A DNA stretch of 64,000 nucleotides from positions 172,566 to 236,565 of the forward strand of contig MU128909.1 of NCBI GenBank assembly GCA_014904985.1, given 5' to 3'. Within the stretch, counting starts at the first letter, position 1; every line of letters starts with the position of its first letter. The notes under the pieces were generated by a model. That model was not told where the DNA came from. It saw only the letters and a list, made by a program, of their open reading frames with translations, and ran no database searches. Below are positions 46,070-58,753 of the stretch, one piece after another. The DNA is from Hydnum rufescens UP504. Its lineage: Eukaryota; Basidiomycota; Agaricomycetes; Cantharellales; Hydnaceae. Made by a program: the position numbers and the translations under genes.

Positions 46070-47637
46070 TTATAGTCGACCAGCTTCGACGTCTTCGTGG
46101 CTGTTTTCTGCGCCGTAATACTTGTTCGTTAAATCAGAGTCGACGATGGACGGCGCCGAATCACGGCGTTCCTTCACTTGTCCCATTGCAAAATCAACTG
46201 CATCCGCTTCCGGATCCCGATGTGTCTCATGTGTCGTCAAAATCGTCACCTTGTTCACCGGGCTCCGACCGAAATAATTCTAATTGGGAGGCAATGAAAG
46301 GGGGGTTTATATTTCATGATCCTCTAGGGTGTCGTGCACTTTAATAGGGAAAAACACATACCCTAGGATGCATATCTGCACCGCCACTCCACATGTTCGA
46401 ACTCATCGAGCGTTGAGACGAAGATTTAAACACTGGATTTCGCGAATTGAGCGTTGCTAGTAGCGTGTTCGTATACAGCTTCGCTAATGCCAATGCAGGA
46501 ATCATGTCTACGGCCCGCTTCAGTAATGAAGGGTATGAAAATGAGGGGGGAAAAAATACTCACGAGATTATTCTCTTTGAACACGAGGTAGAGAATGAGC
46601 TCAGCCGTAGCGGCAAAGGTTGTTACCGCCCCCGTCTCGATTGTCATTCGGATCAACCGCGTGAGGATATCGTCGGTCGTCTCAAACCCAGTCGATGATT
46701 TACGGAGCTGTGAAAAGAGTATTAGACACCCAGACATTCAAAGACAGCCTGAGGAATCCGACTAACATGATACACGAGCGAAGCCGTTATGAGTACATCC
46801 GTGAGTGCGCTCCCTCCAAGCCAGATAGTCGCAGGGGTGGAGAGTTTTGATATCTTGGTCACATTGTTGACGAATGAGAACCAAATGCCGCTGATCATCG
46901 CGCAGATGCCTTGGGTTAGCGCCACCTGACAAAAAATGTTAGAACTTAAACATGAAATCGAAAGTAATTAAAGGGGACGTACGAGGGCAATAGCACAAGA
47001 TAAGATCCAGCTGGAACTGAGTATCCAAATTCGCCAGGAGAAGAAGAGTTGTACTGTTGCACTAACGATCCCACTGAGGAGCGGTACCGCAATCCAGGAC
47101 CAACCGGGATAATCGAGGACAGTAGGATCCCCCCATCCCTTCACAAGAAAGTGCCATGCGTTGTCTTGAGGGAGAAAATAAAAAGTTATTATACTGGAAT
47201 CTTAGAGTAAATTACTACGTACGAGTAGTGAGCGCCTGCACCCCGCCCGAAATGGTATATCAGTGATGCGAGAAAATTAATAAATGGCTATTCTTTTCGC
47301 TCGCCGAACGCACCGTCTGCACGATGTCGGTAAAGAAGAGGAAATACACCAGGCACTTCAGGGTGCGGCTGTCCCTGGGGAAAGCCAAGTAGTACATATC
47401 TGCACAGAGAGGTCATAACACGTTTCCTTCCCAACTTCCGGCGTTACTAGACATGGAAAAGACTCACATATTTGGATACACAATACGCCAAAGAGACCCC
47501 AGTTGAGCAGATAGCCAAGGAGCTAGATGCGATGGTTAAATGAGGAGAAATGGAGAGACGACAACACGGAGCGCCCGCACCAAGGGCCCAGCAATCAGCT
47601 GAATATCTTGCGGGGCACTGTCTACTTGTGTGGACAT
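46070..47637 (-). CDS. DUF6534 seven-transmembrane protein
   Basis: This is a large basidiomycete family of unknown function. The start MSTQVDSAPQDIQLIAGPL is characteristic. Later exons give FFSWRIWILSS, GICAMISGIWFSFVNNV, IWLGGSALTDVLITASLVYH, RKSSTGFETTDDILTRLIRM and VTTFAATAELILYLVF, which together form the expected membrane spans. SNMWSGGADMHPR and a charged C-terminal tail (ETHRDPEADAVDF) ending at 46070 follow. Another frame in the last exon (GEQGDDFDDT) could be an alternative C-terminus through a different acceptor. I favour the longer tail because it stays open for about 65 codons. Confidence 0.75.
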
Positions 47638-50600
47638 TTTGGGAGACAATTGAACCTTAGAGGAGAGTGTAGACCAGAGAGTAGAGGAGAGCGGAGTGTT
47701 CAGTGCTACGACGGGGGTGGCGCGGACCCGAAGAGGACACGAGAGTGCGCAACGGAACAATGAAGGACCGTCCCGCGAAGAGTAAAGAGGGAGGGGGAAT
47801 AGCTGGGGGACTTACAGGCCACGTTCCGAGTACAATCCAAGGCATCTCGTTTTTAATCCATATCCATTTGCATCCGGGAATGAATGAATTGGGTTTGGCC
47901 CTGGCTCCCTGTCTTCCGATACAAAACCGTCGTTAGCTCCCTTCGTCGTAATGTCCCGCCGAGAAACCCCCCACTCCTGCTCACGCTGTAGCCGCCATAC
48001 CACCTATTCTAATCCACTTCAACTGGCGCCGCAGGCTGCGAACGATCGACGTAGCGAAACAACCCTGCCTTTCCCGCCGATCGGAATCTGCCTCTGCCCT
48101 GAGTGATCGTAGAATACGTTTCCGTTATGAGGCATTAGTTAGTCCGTTCATTTCCGATCCGGAGGTAGATCTCCACTAATAGCCACATTTAGGTTTCCCG
48201 CTGAGATCAAGCTACAACATTTCCCGGTCGTCTGAAACTTGCCTTGGAAGAGGCTTGGTCTTTGTGGTTTATTTTCAACCTCTCAGGCCCAAGGCGTCAG
48301 ATAATATGAGCTATGATACTCTTGGTGCAGTCATCAAATTGCACGGGCTATTTAAAAATTATTGTTTGCCATTTTCGGCTCATAGGATAAACAATTTTGA
48401 CCTCCAAAGCCGCCCACTTTCGTGCATTCTGGTCCCCGCCAAGACCTGATTAACTTTCATGAAGATCCGAGGCCGAGGTGCGTTGTTTCACTGTGGTTTG
48501 GATGTGGTGTGTTTGCAGAGGAAAATCCAAAAACAAAAAACAGCTAATCTGCGGCCCCGAGCCTCATTCGCTACAGATATTTCAGGGTGCTATTTCCTAG
48601 TCCCCAACCTTCATTTCTGATTGCCTCGCCAACTTCCGCTCCCACTGGTACCAGATAGAGGCTGGCTTCGTGTCTTGAGTTCGACGAAAATGGTCGTGCT
48701 TTGATGCCCACCACGCGTCCACTCGCCTAAATCAATTGCTCCCGTCCGGATCCGAATCTAGATAATGAAATTTCATCATGCGGGGTCCCACGTGCATGGA
48801 GATTTCCAGCCCAAGATGAAATCCATGTGGTCCGCGGAGTAAAAATCGGTCTTCGGACATTTGCCCAAGATGAGTGCGAAACGCCATCAGGGGGAATTTG
48901 TCCTCCCCGTCTAGATCTAGCATATCGCGAACTCAATAGCGCAACCCAACTTGTCACGGCGAAAGCAGGATAACGCATTTCCAAGAAACCTAGCACCGCA
49001 TTATAGCATATCCAATGATCGCCCTGATCCCAAGACTCCAAGTCTTCCGTATTTAGCGAGGACCCCGGTTAGTTCCAATAAGGCAAAAATCTGGCTGGGT
49101 CGAAGAGTGTGGTTTTTGAGTTCCAAAATGGCCGGATTTAGTGTGATTTGGACCTCGGACATGTTCAAACCAGGTCAAATCCGTGTGAAACAGGGTTTGG
49201 ATCTCCAAAATCCCAAAAAATGGTATCTATGCTCCTAAGCCATCTACACGCCCTCCCGGGTCCCCACTAGTCTTGCCGAAATCCATCGCCTGAAGTCAGG
49301 TGAGAGCTCGAGGTTGAAAAAATTTTGGCTCTTGCTAAGGGATTTGGCCAGCATATTGCGAGCCACAGGCCTAATCATTTGTGACAGATCTCTGCTGATT
49401 GCAAAGTGTTTCAATGGGCGTCGACATCAGATTTCTGATAGTGTGACCAGATTGGATCCAAGAGCGATGGTACATAAATTGCTCAAAAAGATTTCCCGTA
49501 TTCGTGTGGAGAAAGACCAGGCATTCGGGCCAAAATTAGTCCATTAGTGTTGTCTTTTTCGGGCATTCACTCAAAACAGTTTCCAAAATCAGTGTGGGGT
49601 GACCTCGGGCCGGGGTCCCGTCGACTTCACCCTGTTTTCCATAATGATTCCTTTGATCGATCCCACACTCCATAAGAGTCTCGAGTCCATCAACATCGCC
49701 GGGCTTTGCAAACGTCCTGCACTCCACCAGCAACCTTTTGATCTCCTGTACCCCTCTCTTCAGTCCCATTAGGTCGCATGTGCGGAATATTTCCTGCTTC
49801 GGGGAGACCGTCTTCCGTCCCGGTAAGAGTCTTGATACACCTCACTGAGAGCAAGGAAAAGGTTTTCAGCTATTTTTGGTAAGAAAATTTAGGTGTACGC
49901 GACAAGATCTCTCATATCGTGATGTTCTTGATGTCCCTGATGTTCTCCAGGTCAGGCCCGTGGGGGTGCAACGCCATTTGCATCCGCCATATACATATAG
50001 CAACCTGGCTGAGAACACTTGCCACATGGCTCTCGGGCCTTTGTTGTAATAATAGAAAATGGTCATAATTATATTATCCATGATATGTTAACAACAGAAC
50101 TTTTAAATTTCACCTTAATGATGAGATAGCACACTAAACTCCTCTTTAACGTGGAAATTCAGGAAATCTGCTCTTAACATAACATCCACGTAGCCCCAAA
50201 CCCCAGGATGAGCCTAAGAATAATTCCTAGAAAACCCCGGGGATTATTCCCTGTCGTCCAGGTAAATATTCCCCGGGCCCGTGAATAATTATGGGGTTTT
50301 GAGACCCGTGAATTTTTAATAGAGGGACTCCGCGGGTGTCTCAAACCGCCTATTCACAGGATTTTTCACAGGTGACCCATGTAATTACTAGTTATCTATT
50401 CCCTGGTGCATTCCACTTGTTTGGGGCTCACTGCGGGGGATGTACAGTCTTGTGAGGATCAAGAATTATATTCAGGGTGCCGAGGTATGATACTAACAGC
50501 GAAAAAACTCTAAATAGGGATAAATTACAGTGGTGGCAGTGGCAAAGTCATGATTGTCAATCATGAAATGTGGCTAGGTTTTGTTGATATCAATTGTCAG

Positions 50601-52469
50601 ACGGTCTATTCCTCACCACTACGGGAATCATATTATCACTGCCATGGCAGGCTTCAATACACGCGACATTGTGCCTTCTGTATTGACTGGGATCATAGTC
50701 GGGATTCCGGACACCGTCATAGATATGAGTGGTATTTCAGGGATTCCCGCTCAGGCTAACCACCTTGGAGTTTCCTATGGAAAGTATGTCTATCTTTTAA
50801 CTATGAAGAGGGTCTTAGAAGTTAGAAAGAACTCAAAATGATCCTGAACAGTACCGTAATCCCATATGCCATATGCTGCAAGTTTGTCCACTTCCTGTTT
50901 CCCGATATGCCTCTTAGGATAAAGTATTGCTTGTTTCGAGAACGTGTGAGCATGTCTCTGATGAAGGGAAGGATATGACCATTGGGAAAGGTGACCAAGG
51001 CACGTAGGTGTTGGACCGACTGACATTATGGTATTCGGCATTTGCCGAATTGGACTAGCTCCCTGCACGTACTGTAACTCAACCTTGTTTACAGTAGACT
51101 CATGAATAATTCAGAGGTCTCTCTGACATCAGTGATTAATCACGGGTGGCCCTATGAATCGCAACAATTCATGAGTGGAGCCCGGAAAAAGTCCGCACTT
51201 TTAGAGTTCATTGTGATCTGGTTATGCATTGCAGAAAGCATCTATGTCTCATAAGTTACAGTGTAGCACCCTAGCAGGGTGGCAGCACTGGAGGTAGTGA
51301 GTGACACGTATCCACAGAGATAGCCTGGCTAGTTTTTGTTGGCATAACGTGAGATAGGCTTGGGTTATGACATCTGCTTTGCAGACAATAACAATGCTGG
51401 ATGAAATAGCTTGGTATGTCTATTCCACCGGGTGGAGGCCGAATTCTCTCCAAATCTTGTGCCAGGCTTGAAATTTGGACAGTGCGGAAGCTCTAGCTTC
51501 GAACCAAGCTGGAATGAAGAGCCTACGGTCAGAGAGGGATTAATTGCAGTACCAACGACGATACTCTCGGTCATTCTTGGGAAGTGTTTGCGCAACTCTA
51601 CTCCATAATCTGTGGTCAAATTGGGGGTGCGTATACACGCCATCTAGGCGAATAACTTGTCAATCAAACTCTGAAACGGATGAGAGGGACACATGGGCCT
51701 CAATGGACGGCACCCTACCTGGAGATCAGGGTCCACTCGTAATTCGATCTGATACACCAGGCGAGAGTCTGAAGTCATTTTGGCTTCAAAAATAGGGATG
51801 TTATCCCCGCCCCCAGCCTTTTTTGATTTGAACCAGAGAAAAGTCCATGAGAGAGTTCCTTTATTTTCTTCCCAACGATCCCAAACATATTCTGGTCCCC
51901 CCGTCGTATTTCGTGGAGATGCTTGAGTGCGTTAGTCGAAATAAACAGGAACCACTCTCCGAAGCCATCAGGGGAATCGAAGACATGCTTTGCTTTTCCG
52001 GTGTCACACTTGGATACGGATTATCTACTTCGGGCCCTTCATGTAACAGGGCCACTCGCAATACAATAGTACGGACCCAGGAACTAACACCTGGCGATTT
52101 CGAGGTGGAGAAATACTTTGCAAACATTCAATCATGACGCACATGCACATTTATTCAAACCGCTCACGCCTGCTTAGTAATCAAGGGGAAACATCTTTTT
52201 ATACTGTAGCCTTCACTATATGTATTATGTCATCGGGGAGCGATTGGTGTTGAACGGATGGCTCCGGTTATATACAACATAGTACATAATCAAGCGGAGA
52301 TTGTCCAACAATTGGATCCAACATCACTGTGTCAGAAGAATCCTGGGTTGGAGTTGCGAAGGGTGTTGAGACAGTACAGCACAAATCAAATTGATGGCAA
52401 TCTTTATTTTGTACGGGAACGGAAACTGCCGATGACCAATGCTCACCGTGGTCCAGAAGTGACAAAACC
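47638..52469. other. Gene-poor region of 4.8 kb
   Basis: No complete gene is recognised. A short exon-like piece at 50641-50787 (AGFNTRDIVPSVLTG, ending at a GTATGT donor) and a plus-strand frame at 51847-52136 look weakly coding but match nothing I know. An inverted repeat lies at 50295-50347. The region may be decayed repeat DNA. Confidence 0.4.
50295..50347. repeat. Imperfect inverted repeat
   Basis: Arms GGTTTTGAGACCCG (50295-50308) and CGGGTGTCTCAAACC (50333-50347) pair over about 13 bp with small bulges around a 24-nt loop. The arms sit beside repeated CCCGTGAAT words. The origin is unknown. Confidence 0.5.
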
Positions 52470-54256
52470 ATGAACTCCTCACCTTCGCTGACGGCCATAC
52501 ATCCACGTCGCCTTCATGGTCGGAGTGCTTCGGTGGCCGCGCATACTGACTCTGGCGACGATGTCTCTGCAAATGTTTCGGCTCTATCCACAGAATCGCC
52601 CAACAAACAGAGCCCAGGGCTAGTGTTTATTAGTAGCCCGTGGGGTGTTCTGATGCTGGGCTATGCCGCTCTGAGTGTCTTGTTCTTCACTGCGTACCTC
52701 AGTCGTCTGCAGCTTGGCATTAACCACTCTCTTAACCAACAAGGTGGCAGAACAACAATTCTATTTTCTATGAGCAAGCGATCCAGGTTTAACGCTCTGT
52801 AGTGTAGATTTGAATCAGCTGCAACACCTGTCGAAGATAGTTCCCCGAGCCTCTATTGATGCCCCGGGTGCGTTTCGACCCTTTATTCTCAAGGCCCGTT
52901 CCAGTTCGAATGCCCCCGTCACTCTGGAGGACATAACCGCCTGTATGTGGGGCTCAGAATCAGAGCTTTCCTATTTGGAGGAGTGGGCCCAACGATGGAC
53001 AGGTACTGCCACCCGCCGATCACCAGGTCATTTTATCTATAGACAGCCTGAATCTGCTTCTTCCGAGGCCCGATCTCTCTTTTGATCGTTACTTCAGCCG
53101 CACCCGATACGCCACCGTACAACTCGATCTCCCGCCGACTCTCCACCCTTCGTTCATCCGGAATCCTTTTCCAAAGTCCTCTCGCCCACTTGTCGATCCA
53201 CTTGCTCTATTCTCCGATTCCACTCTCCAGTTTAACACACAATGCACACATGAATCTTGCTCGTCTCTATGCCCTCACGTCTCTTGTTTTGCTCTTTCCA
53301 TCTGGTTTGGCGTATCTTCCCTCGCATTCCCTGTATCCGTCTCTCTTGGCAGCGAAAGTATCCCACCCACTCATTATCCCACGCTTATCCCGGCCACCTA
53401 CGAAACAACAGAAAGCACCAGACCGACTGAAAGATGAAGATGCCAGCCTTCCATTCACCTGGGAATCCGCGCTTGTCGTATCACGGAATGATCAGCTCTG
53501 GTGCACCGAGCGCTTCTTCGTTCCATATCCGAAGGAATGGACAGAATGTCTGTGGCAATTCTGGCTCTCGCATCCAGGTGCGGTACGACTAGACACTACC
53601 GTTCTCACCACATGGTCCCCTGCACTCATGGAAGATGAGGACACGAAACCGAAGGCCACCCTGCATAACCGTTTGGAACCACAGTATTCCCCCTCCGCAT
53701 TGAACGTAAGCAACGTTTCCTCTTTCCTCGAGTTATGTCCCGCACTTTTGTCTTCCCGTCGCGGGGATGCTCTCGGACGACATGTGAGGACCGTGCTTGC
53801 AAAAAAGGAAACAAACAAACAAAGCTCCCGCGATACTTTCCTTCATTTCGTGGTACTGAGTGACGTGATGCCCCTAGAACCGAATCAATCGACGAATGAG
53901 CGATCAATTTCGCACGGAGGCTTGCATGCTTGTCGCGCGTCAATACCTCGCGTTGGACGTCTGGACAGAAGCTGCTGATTCTATCAATGGAGGCCTCCTT
54001 TCAGCGGCTTCGGAACTCGGAACTACGCAATACCACATCAAACAAAGGGAACAACACAGGAAAGTTGTGCATGCGAGGGCTGTCTGTGATGAGGTGAGTA
54101 AGCCATTGAGATTCATAGCTTATTCTGGCCGTGGCCCCGATCCTTCTATGATGTGGATTCACCTGATGTGTGGGCAATGTATCGCTGACCCTTTCATTCT
54201 GATTGTTTTACTCTCGACAGAGGTTGAAGATGTGGGGTAAATACCTCTTAGAATGA
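52470..54256 (+). CDS. GT49/LARGE-like type II membrane glycosyltransferase
   Basis: The start MNSSPSLTAIHPRRL is followed by a cytosolic Ser-rich segment and one membrane anchor (GVLMLGYAALSVLFFTAYL), as in Golgi type II enzymes. Luminal exons give PVTLEDITACMWGSESEL, NLARLYALTSLVLLFPSG, VPYPKEWTECLWQFWLSH and RMSDQFRTEACMLVARQYL. The end is RLKMWGKYLLE with TGA at 54254-54256. The layout matches fungal proteins with a LARGE-type glycosyltransferase domain. The usual DxD after NLAR...V is replaced by FPSG, as I recall for fungal members, so the metal site is unclear. The intron near 53784-53877 (GTGAGG...CCTAG) joins the last exons in frame. The 3' end faces the ATRIP-like gene at 155 bp. 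Confidence 0.55.
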
Positions 54257-54411
54257 AGCCCTTTCCATGGACTCGTATGTGGTTTCGTCGCTGTCCGGCA
54301 TTTAGCACAATATCGGGAACAAGCCAGTATACATTGAATAATTTAAATCCTTGCTCGCGAAATGAAGCAGTAAGAGATTGGAGATATTCCCTGCGAGAAT
54401 GACTCTTCATC

Positions 54412-57400
54412 TCATGAGTCATCGGTATCCATGATCTCGGCGTCATTCGACGGTTCCTCATCTTGAGTCTCCTCGTCAGGATGGATCTTGTCCTCATCAT
54501 CTGGAACGTATGCAGACACTATCAAATCAGCCTCTGGTCCACCGACGAATAACTCCAGCATTTCACGTGCCACTTCTACCAATTCAATCGAATCCGGCGG
54601 TGAGTCAATTCCACCCCCAATAATACTGTGAGAACAGGTGCACGACTCCTTACCAGCAACGTCGTCGATCAACATCACACGCTCCGCCCCTAGCCATTCC
54701 GGCACATCCGCATATCCAAGGCGCGTCATCGTAACGATAAAAGTGTGGTCAAGGCCATTGTACGCTGGCAAGCTCGCGGCTTGCTGCAATATATGGGGCA
54801 AATCGGCACTCAGCGAGGGCTGGGAGTTCACTTCCATACCATAGAAAAGATGATGAATTAGGCATAACGCCGGTACCAATACCTTGATCAATCTGAATCA
54901 AACAAACAGCGCCCGAAATGTGCTTAAATTGATTTCAATAGCGACGGCGAACGCGAAGCAACGTACGCGTCATGGTCTTCAGTGGACCCATTGGCAAAAT
55001 CCTCATCTTCCTCCCAGAAGCGATCCGCAGCATCCGTAAGGCAAAGCACAAGCGAGGGGACAAGATTAGAATACGTCTCCAAGATGATAGACGTCTTGTC
55101 ATGCAGGATACAAAGGTTTGCAAAGAAGCCCACGATCGATCGAGTAAGATGTCGAGCCTGTAGAGCCAAATTCTTGATAAGGAGTATCATTATTTGTCAA
55201 ATGGAAGACTCCGCGTACTTCTGAAATGCTGCGCCAGGATATGGAGTAGCAAGGTAGCTGAGCATATGTTCTACGTAGGGTAAGACAACGAGATTTGAGC
55301 CGCTATTCGACCCGATGAATGATGCTAACAGTTGAGGACCTAGTGAATAATTAGTATCAAAGATGTGGCACATCTGACGGAAGGTGACTGCATACGGAGG
55401 GATAAGCAAAGTAGAAGATACACGGAACGTTGAATTAACCAAGGAGGCTGTGACGGGCTGAGCAGATTCATAAACATAGAGGAATCAGAAGATATTGTCT
55501 CGAGACTGTATGTGAGCCAAAATTGCTATTAAGAAGTGTCGCAAATACGGAAAAGCACAAAAACTGACAGATGCGCTTGAACGTCAGGGATATTCCATGT
55601 GAGAGCTTCCATTATGTCAAGTCCAATCGAACCTATTGCATCAGCGAGCAAGACATCCAAGGACTTTGTTCGATGACTCGAAGGGGAAGCCGGTAGGTCG
55701 GAGGAAGGATGGAAGGAGCGCATGCAATTACAGAGCAAGGTCGTGAGAGTTGAAGACCCAGGCTGCGATATGGTCACCAAAAAGAAGGAGCGAAAAGATG
55801 GGAAGAGAAGAACGAGAAACTTGATCAAATCAAGTAAACCGTACAGAGGAGCATCCTGGAGTCATTTAGTATGGCCAAGTCAGGGAAGAGAATATGACAG
55901 GCCTGCAGATCCCGCGACGCACTAGCTTATGAATGTGGAGGATATTTGCTACTTGCAGTACACTCTCTCCCACAACTTTCACAAGAGCTTGGTAGGTGGA
56001 ATCTTCAGCAAGGTCGCCAGCACTAGGTATTGTTGTCTTCAAAGTCAAACCGCTCGTATGTCCGAAGAGGTTCAGAAGGTTCCCGCAAGCTCTAATGTAT
56101 TGCCCGTAGCCATGACCCACCCCATTGATATCGCGGCTTGTATCTTGGAGGGGAGACGGAATAGTGGTAGATAGAAGGAGCTGCATTGTCAGTTGTGGTG
56201 CTTCCTTCCCGATGGGCGGAGCACAGTGGGTGAAAATGACACGATGGAGCTTTGGTGACGGATGGGTGCATTAGGTAAAACTAGTGGGGCCACAACATAC
56301 AAGACATCGCCACACACCTCTTCAATCCAATTTATCCGCCATCGATCACGCAATCACGTCCTTCGTCGAGGGGGAGAACATCGAGAGAACTGCCGGTCAC
56401 CCCACCATCTTGGACGTGATGTTCTTCAACCGGAAGTTCATCGAATGGATTCCTATCCGTGTCTCGCGTTGCGCCAGGGGAATGCTGTTGGTGTTGCGAT
56501 AGCAGTATGGGTGATTGTGGGGGACGGGAAATATCTTTATTGGTTTTTTCGATAGCTTTGCCCTTCCCTTTCCCTTTCCTTGGAGAGGTTCTTGGAGATA
56601 TGCTGGCGTTCACCTTGGAAGCACCGGGTCCGCGAGGCGCGAAAGAATCGTGAAACCCGGGAAATGCTATAGGCTCTATCCCACCCCAACGAAGAGAAAC
56701 AAAGCAGACCAAAAATCGCCATGCAACAGGTGGAATCAGCATCGGTTAGTGGATGCCTCCATCATTTACGTTAGATTGAAACCCACCAATCTTTCCATTG
56801 ATGGCTTCAGGACTCCTTGCACTCAAGGGGGTGGCTATACGACGCCTGGAAGGGGATACATCGGTCATAGGAATGCTCATATTTCCATTACGGTGATTTT
56901 GAAGACGTGAGGGACCAGGCGTAGGTTGAGTCGATTGCGGCGCTGCATATCTGGTGCGCTGGAGAGTGGATGGAGGACCACCCCCCATCGCAAATCGTAA
57001 ACGTGCAGTCTCAAGTTCTTGTTGCTGGGAAAATCAATTTTAGTTTCACCTTCAAATAGGGAGAGAGACAAGGCGGTTCACAAAGAGACAAGTTAAAGAA
57101 ACACTAAATTACATGTGGGGGGTGAAAAAGAAACGGAACTGTACTGCACCTTGAATTGAAACTTGGTTTTAAGTCTATCCATCTCCGCTTTCATTTCTGC
57201 TTCTATTTCAATCCTCCGATTCTCAGCCATGGCTTTTTCGTCTCGTAATTTGCCAAGAGATTCTGCGTGTGCGACTGCTTGCTATCGTCAGAGAGCAATT
57301 AAAGTATCGATGAAACACACGTAAGCGGTCAGCGTTGTAATTATGAAGTGTTGGCTGCTCTAGAGAGGTTGGATGCGAAGAACGTGTACCTTTTCCATGG

Positions 57401-58420
57401 TCCGTCTCAGGGTCGCGATCTCACCGTCTCGAGTGTACTGTGCCTGGCGAGCTTCCTCGAGGGCGTTTTGAGCGGCATCTTTCGCTTTTTGCAACTGAAG
57501 GTAATATCGGCAAATGGAAGTGGCAATCAGTTCTCTGAGTCTCCAGTGAATTTATTCATTTTGAGGTGACTCCGCAAAATATTACTTACCTCGAGTAATT
57601 GTTTTCGAAGGGCCTCAATGTCAGCTGGGATCGAGATAGTAAGTCCGGACCGACTGGAAATGCGCGTAACGGGGGTCTCGTGGATAATATGCGACACAGA
57701 GTGAGGGGCTTGAGAGGGCACTGATACCTTTGGTCGACTGAAATTCGCGAAGATCTGCGATGGTGAAGGTCGTGATGATGACGACTCTAAGGGTGTTACG
57801 TTTGGGATCTGTGCTTTCACTTGGGCGGTTCTCGTTCGAGCGTTGACAGATGATGACACGGTTGTACTGGTAAAATGGCGATTATTCGGTGCGTTTGCAG
57901 ATGTTGGAACCTCTCGTGGATTCTGTTGAGATACTAGGGCACTTTGGGCCTCCAATCCGCCCTTGAGAGCCGGCGCATTGGGAGGGGATGCAGTTCGATT
58001 AGGTGGGGGCACTCCATTTGACACATGAAGAGGCAGCCGAACAAAGGTTGATGGAGTGGGAGGTTTAGCCTGTGTCTGGCGCAGTATCTGGTGTTGTGCT
58101 ATACTGGCAGATGATATGCTATGCATGGCATATGATCCATCACTGTTCAACACGATCTCTGGCAAGTTTCCGGTATTGTTTCCATAGGCATCTTCTTGTA
58201 CCGCGCGCAATGGCAATCCCGGCCACCTCTTTGTCCGGGGACGAGGTGGCTGCGGATTGTACTTTCCTGTAAGTCCAGCTTGTGGCAGCTTAGAAGGAGC
58301 GGCTGAAGGCACTTGAGAAGCAGAGGAGAGTGTGTAACGGTCTTCAGTGTCTTGCAGGGCTCGGAGGAGTTCTTCGTCAAGCTCGATGTTGTCGAACGCG
58401 TCAAACTCGTCGTCGGCCAT
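54412..58420 (-). CDS. ATRIP/Rad26-like DNA-damage checkpoint protein (probable)
   Basis: ATRIP homologues recruit the ATR kinase to RPA-coated DNA. The first exon (start at 58420) is acidic, MADDEFDAFDNIELDEELL, followed by a Pro/Ser-rich linker. A coiled coil spread over several exons follows (DIEALRKQLLE, GEIATLRRTMEK, AEMKAEMDRLKTKFQF). After another disordered part come helical, HEAT-like exons (RVIFTHCAPPIGKEAP, YIRACGNLLNLFGH). The C-terminus AREMLELFVGGPEADLIVSA resembles the end of fungal ATRIP proteins. The junction near 56.2-56.4 kb could not be resolved cleanly, so this may be one gene or two. The whole is supported by domain order rather than by a single decisive motif. Confidence 0.5.
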
Positions 58421-58753
58421 GGTGATCTTGTTTCCTTAGGTCTGTGGTCTGTGGAGTCATTCCACTCCGGATTTTTATGTGATGGGCTGGTTTGGTTGGA
58501 CGCGAATATCCCGGAGGTACAAACAAACGGCAATAGGATAAATGCGGTCCCACAGCGAAGCGAATTCACGCTACAGATACAAACATCTGTACATGTGTAC
58601 AAAACGAATACAAATGGTAAAGAAACAGTGGACACGCCTCGTAATAAGGGTAATATATTTCGTCTGAGATGGTTGACCTCACCATCGACGACCAATGGAA
58701 CAGTACAGACATCTTGGTTTCAAACCGTCTAACACGAATGTGGAGGCTCCTTG
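58421..58753. other. Intergenic spacer upstream of the ATRIP-like gene
   Basis: This 333-bp spacer holds the promoter side of the ATRIP-like gene and the 3' flank of the membrane-protein gene, both on the minus strand. No coding sequence is seen. Confidence 0.5.

Noticed and set aside
51861..52127. Minus-strand frame containing GTRICLG, like a P450 haem loop
   Set aside because: No other P450 motif nearby, and the Phe and spacing of the haem loop are missing; coincidental.
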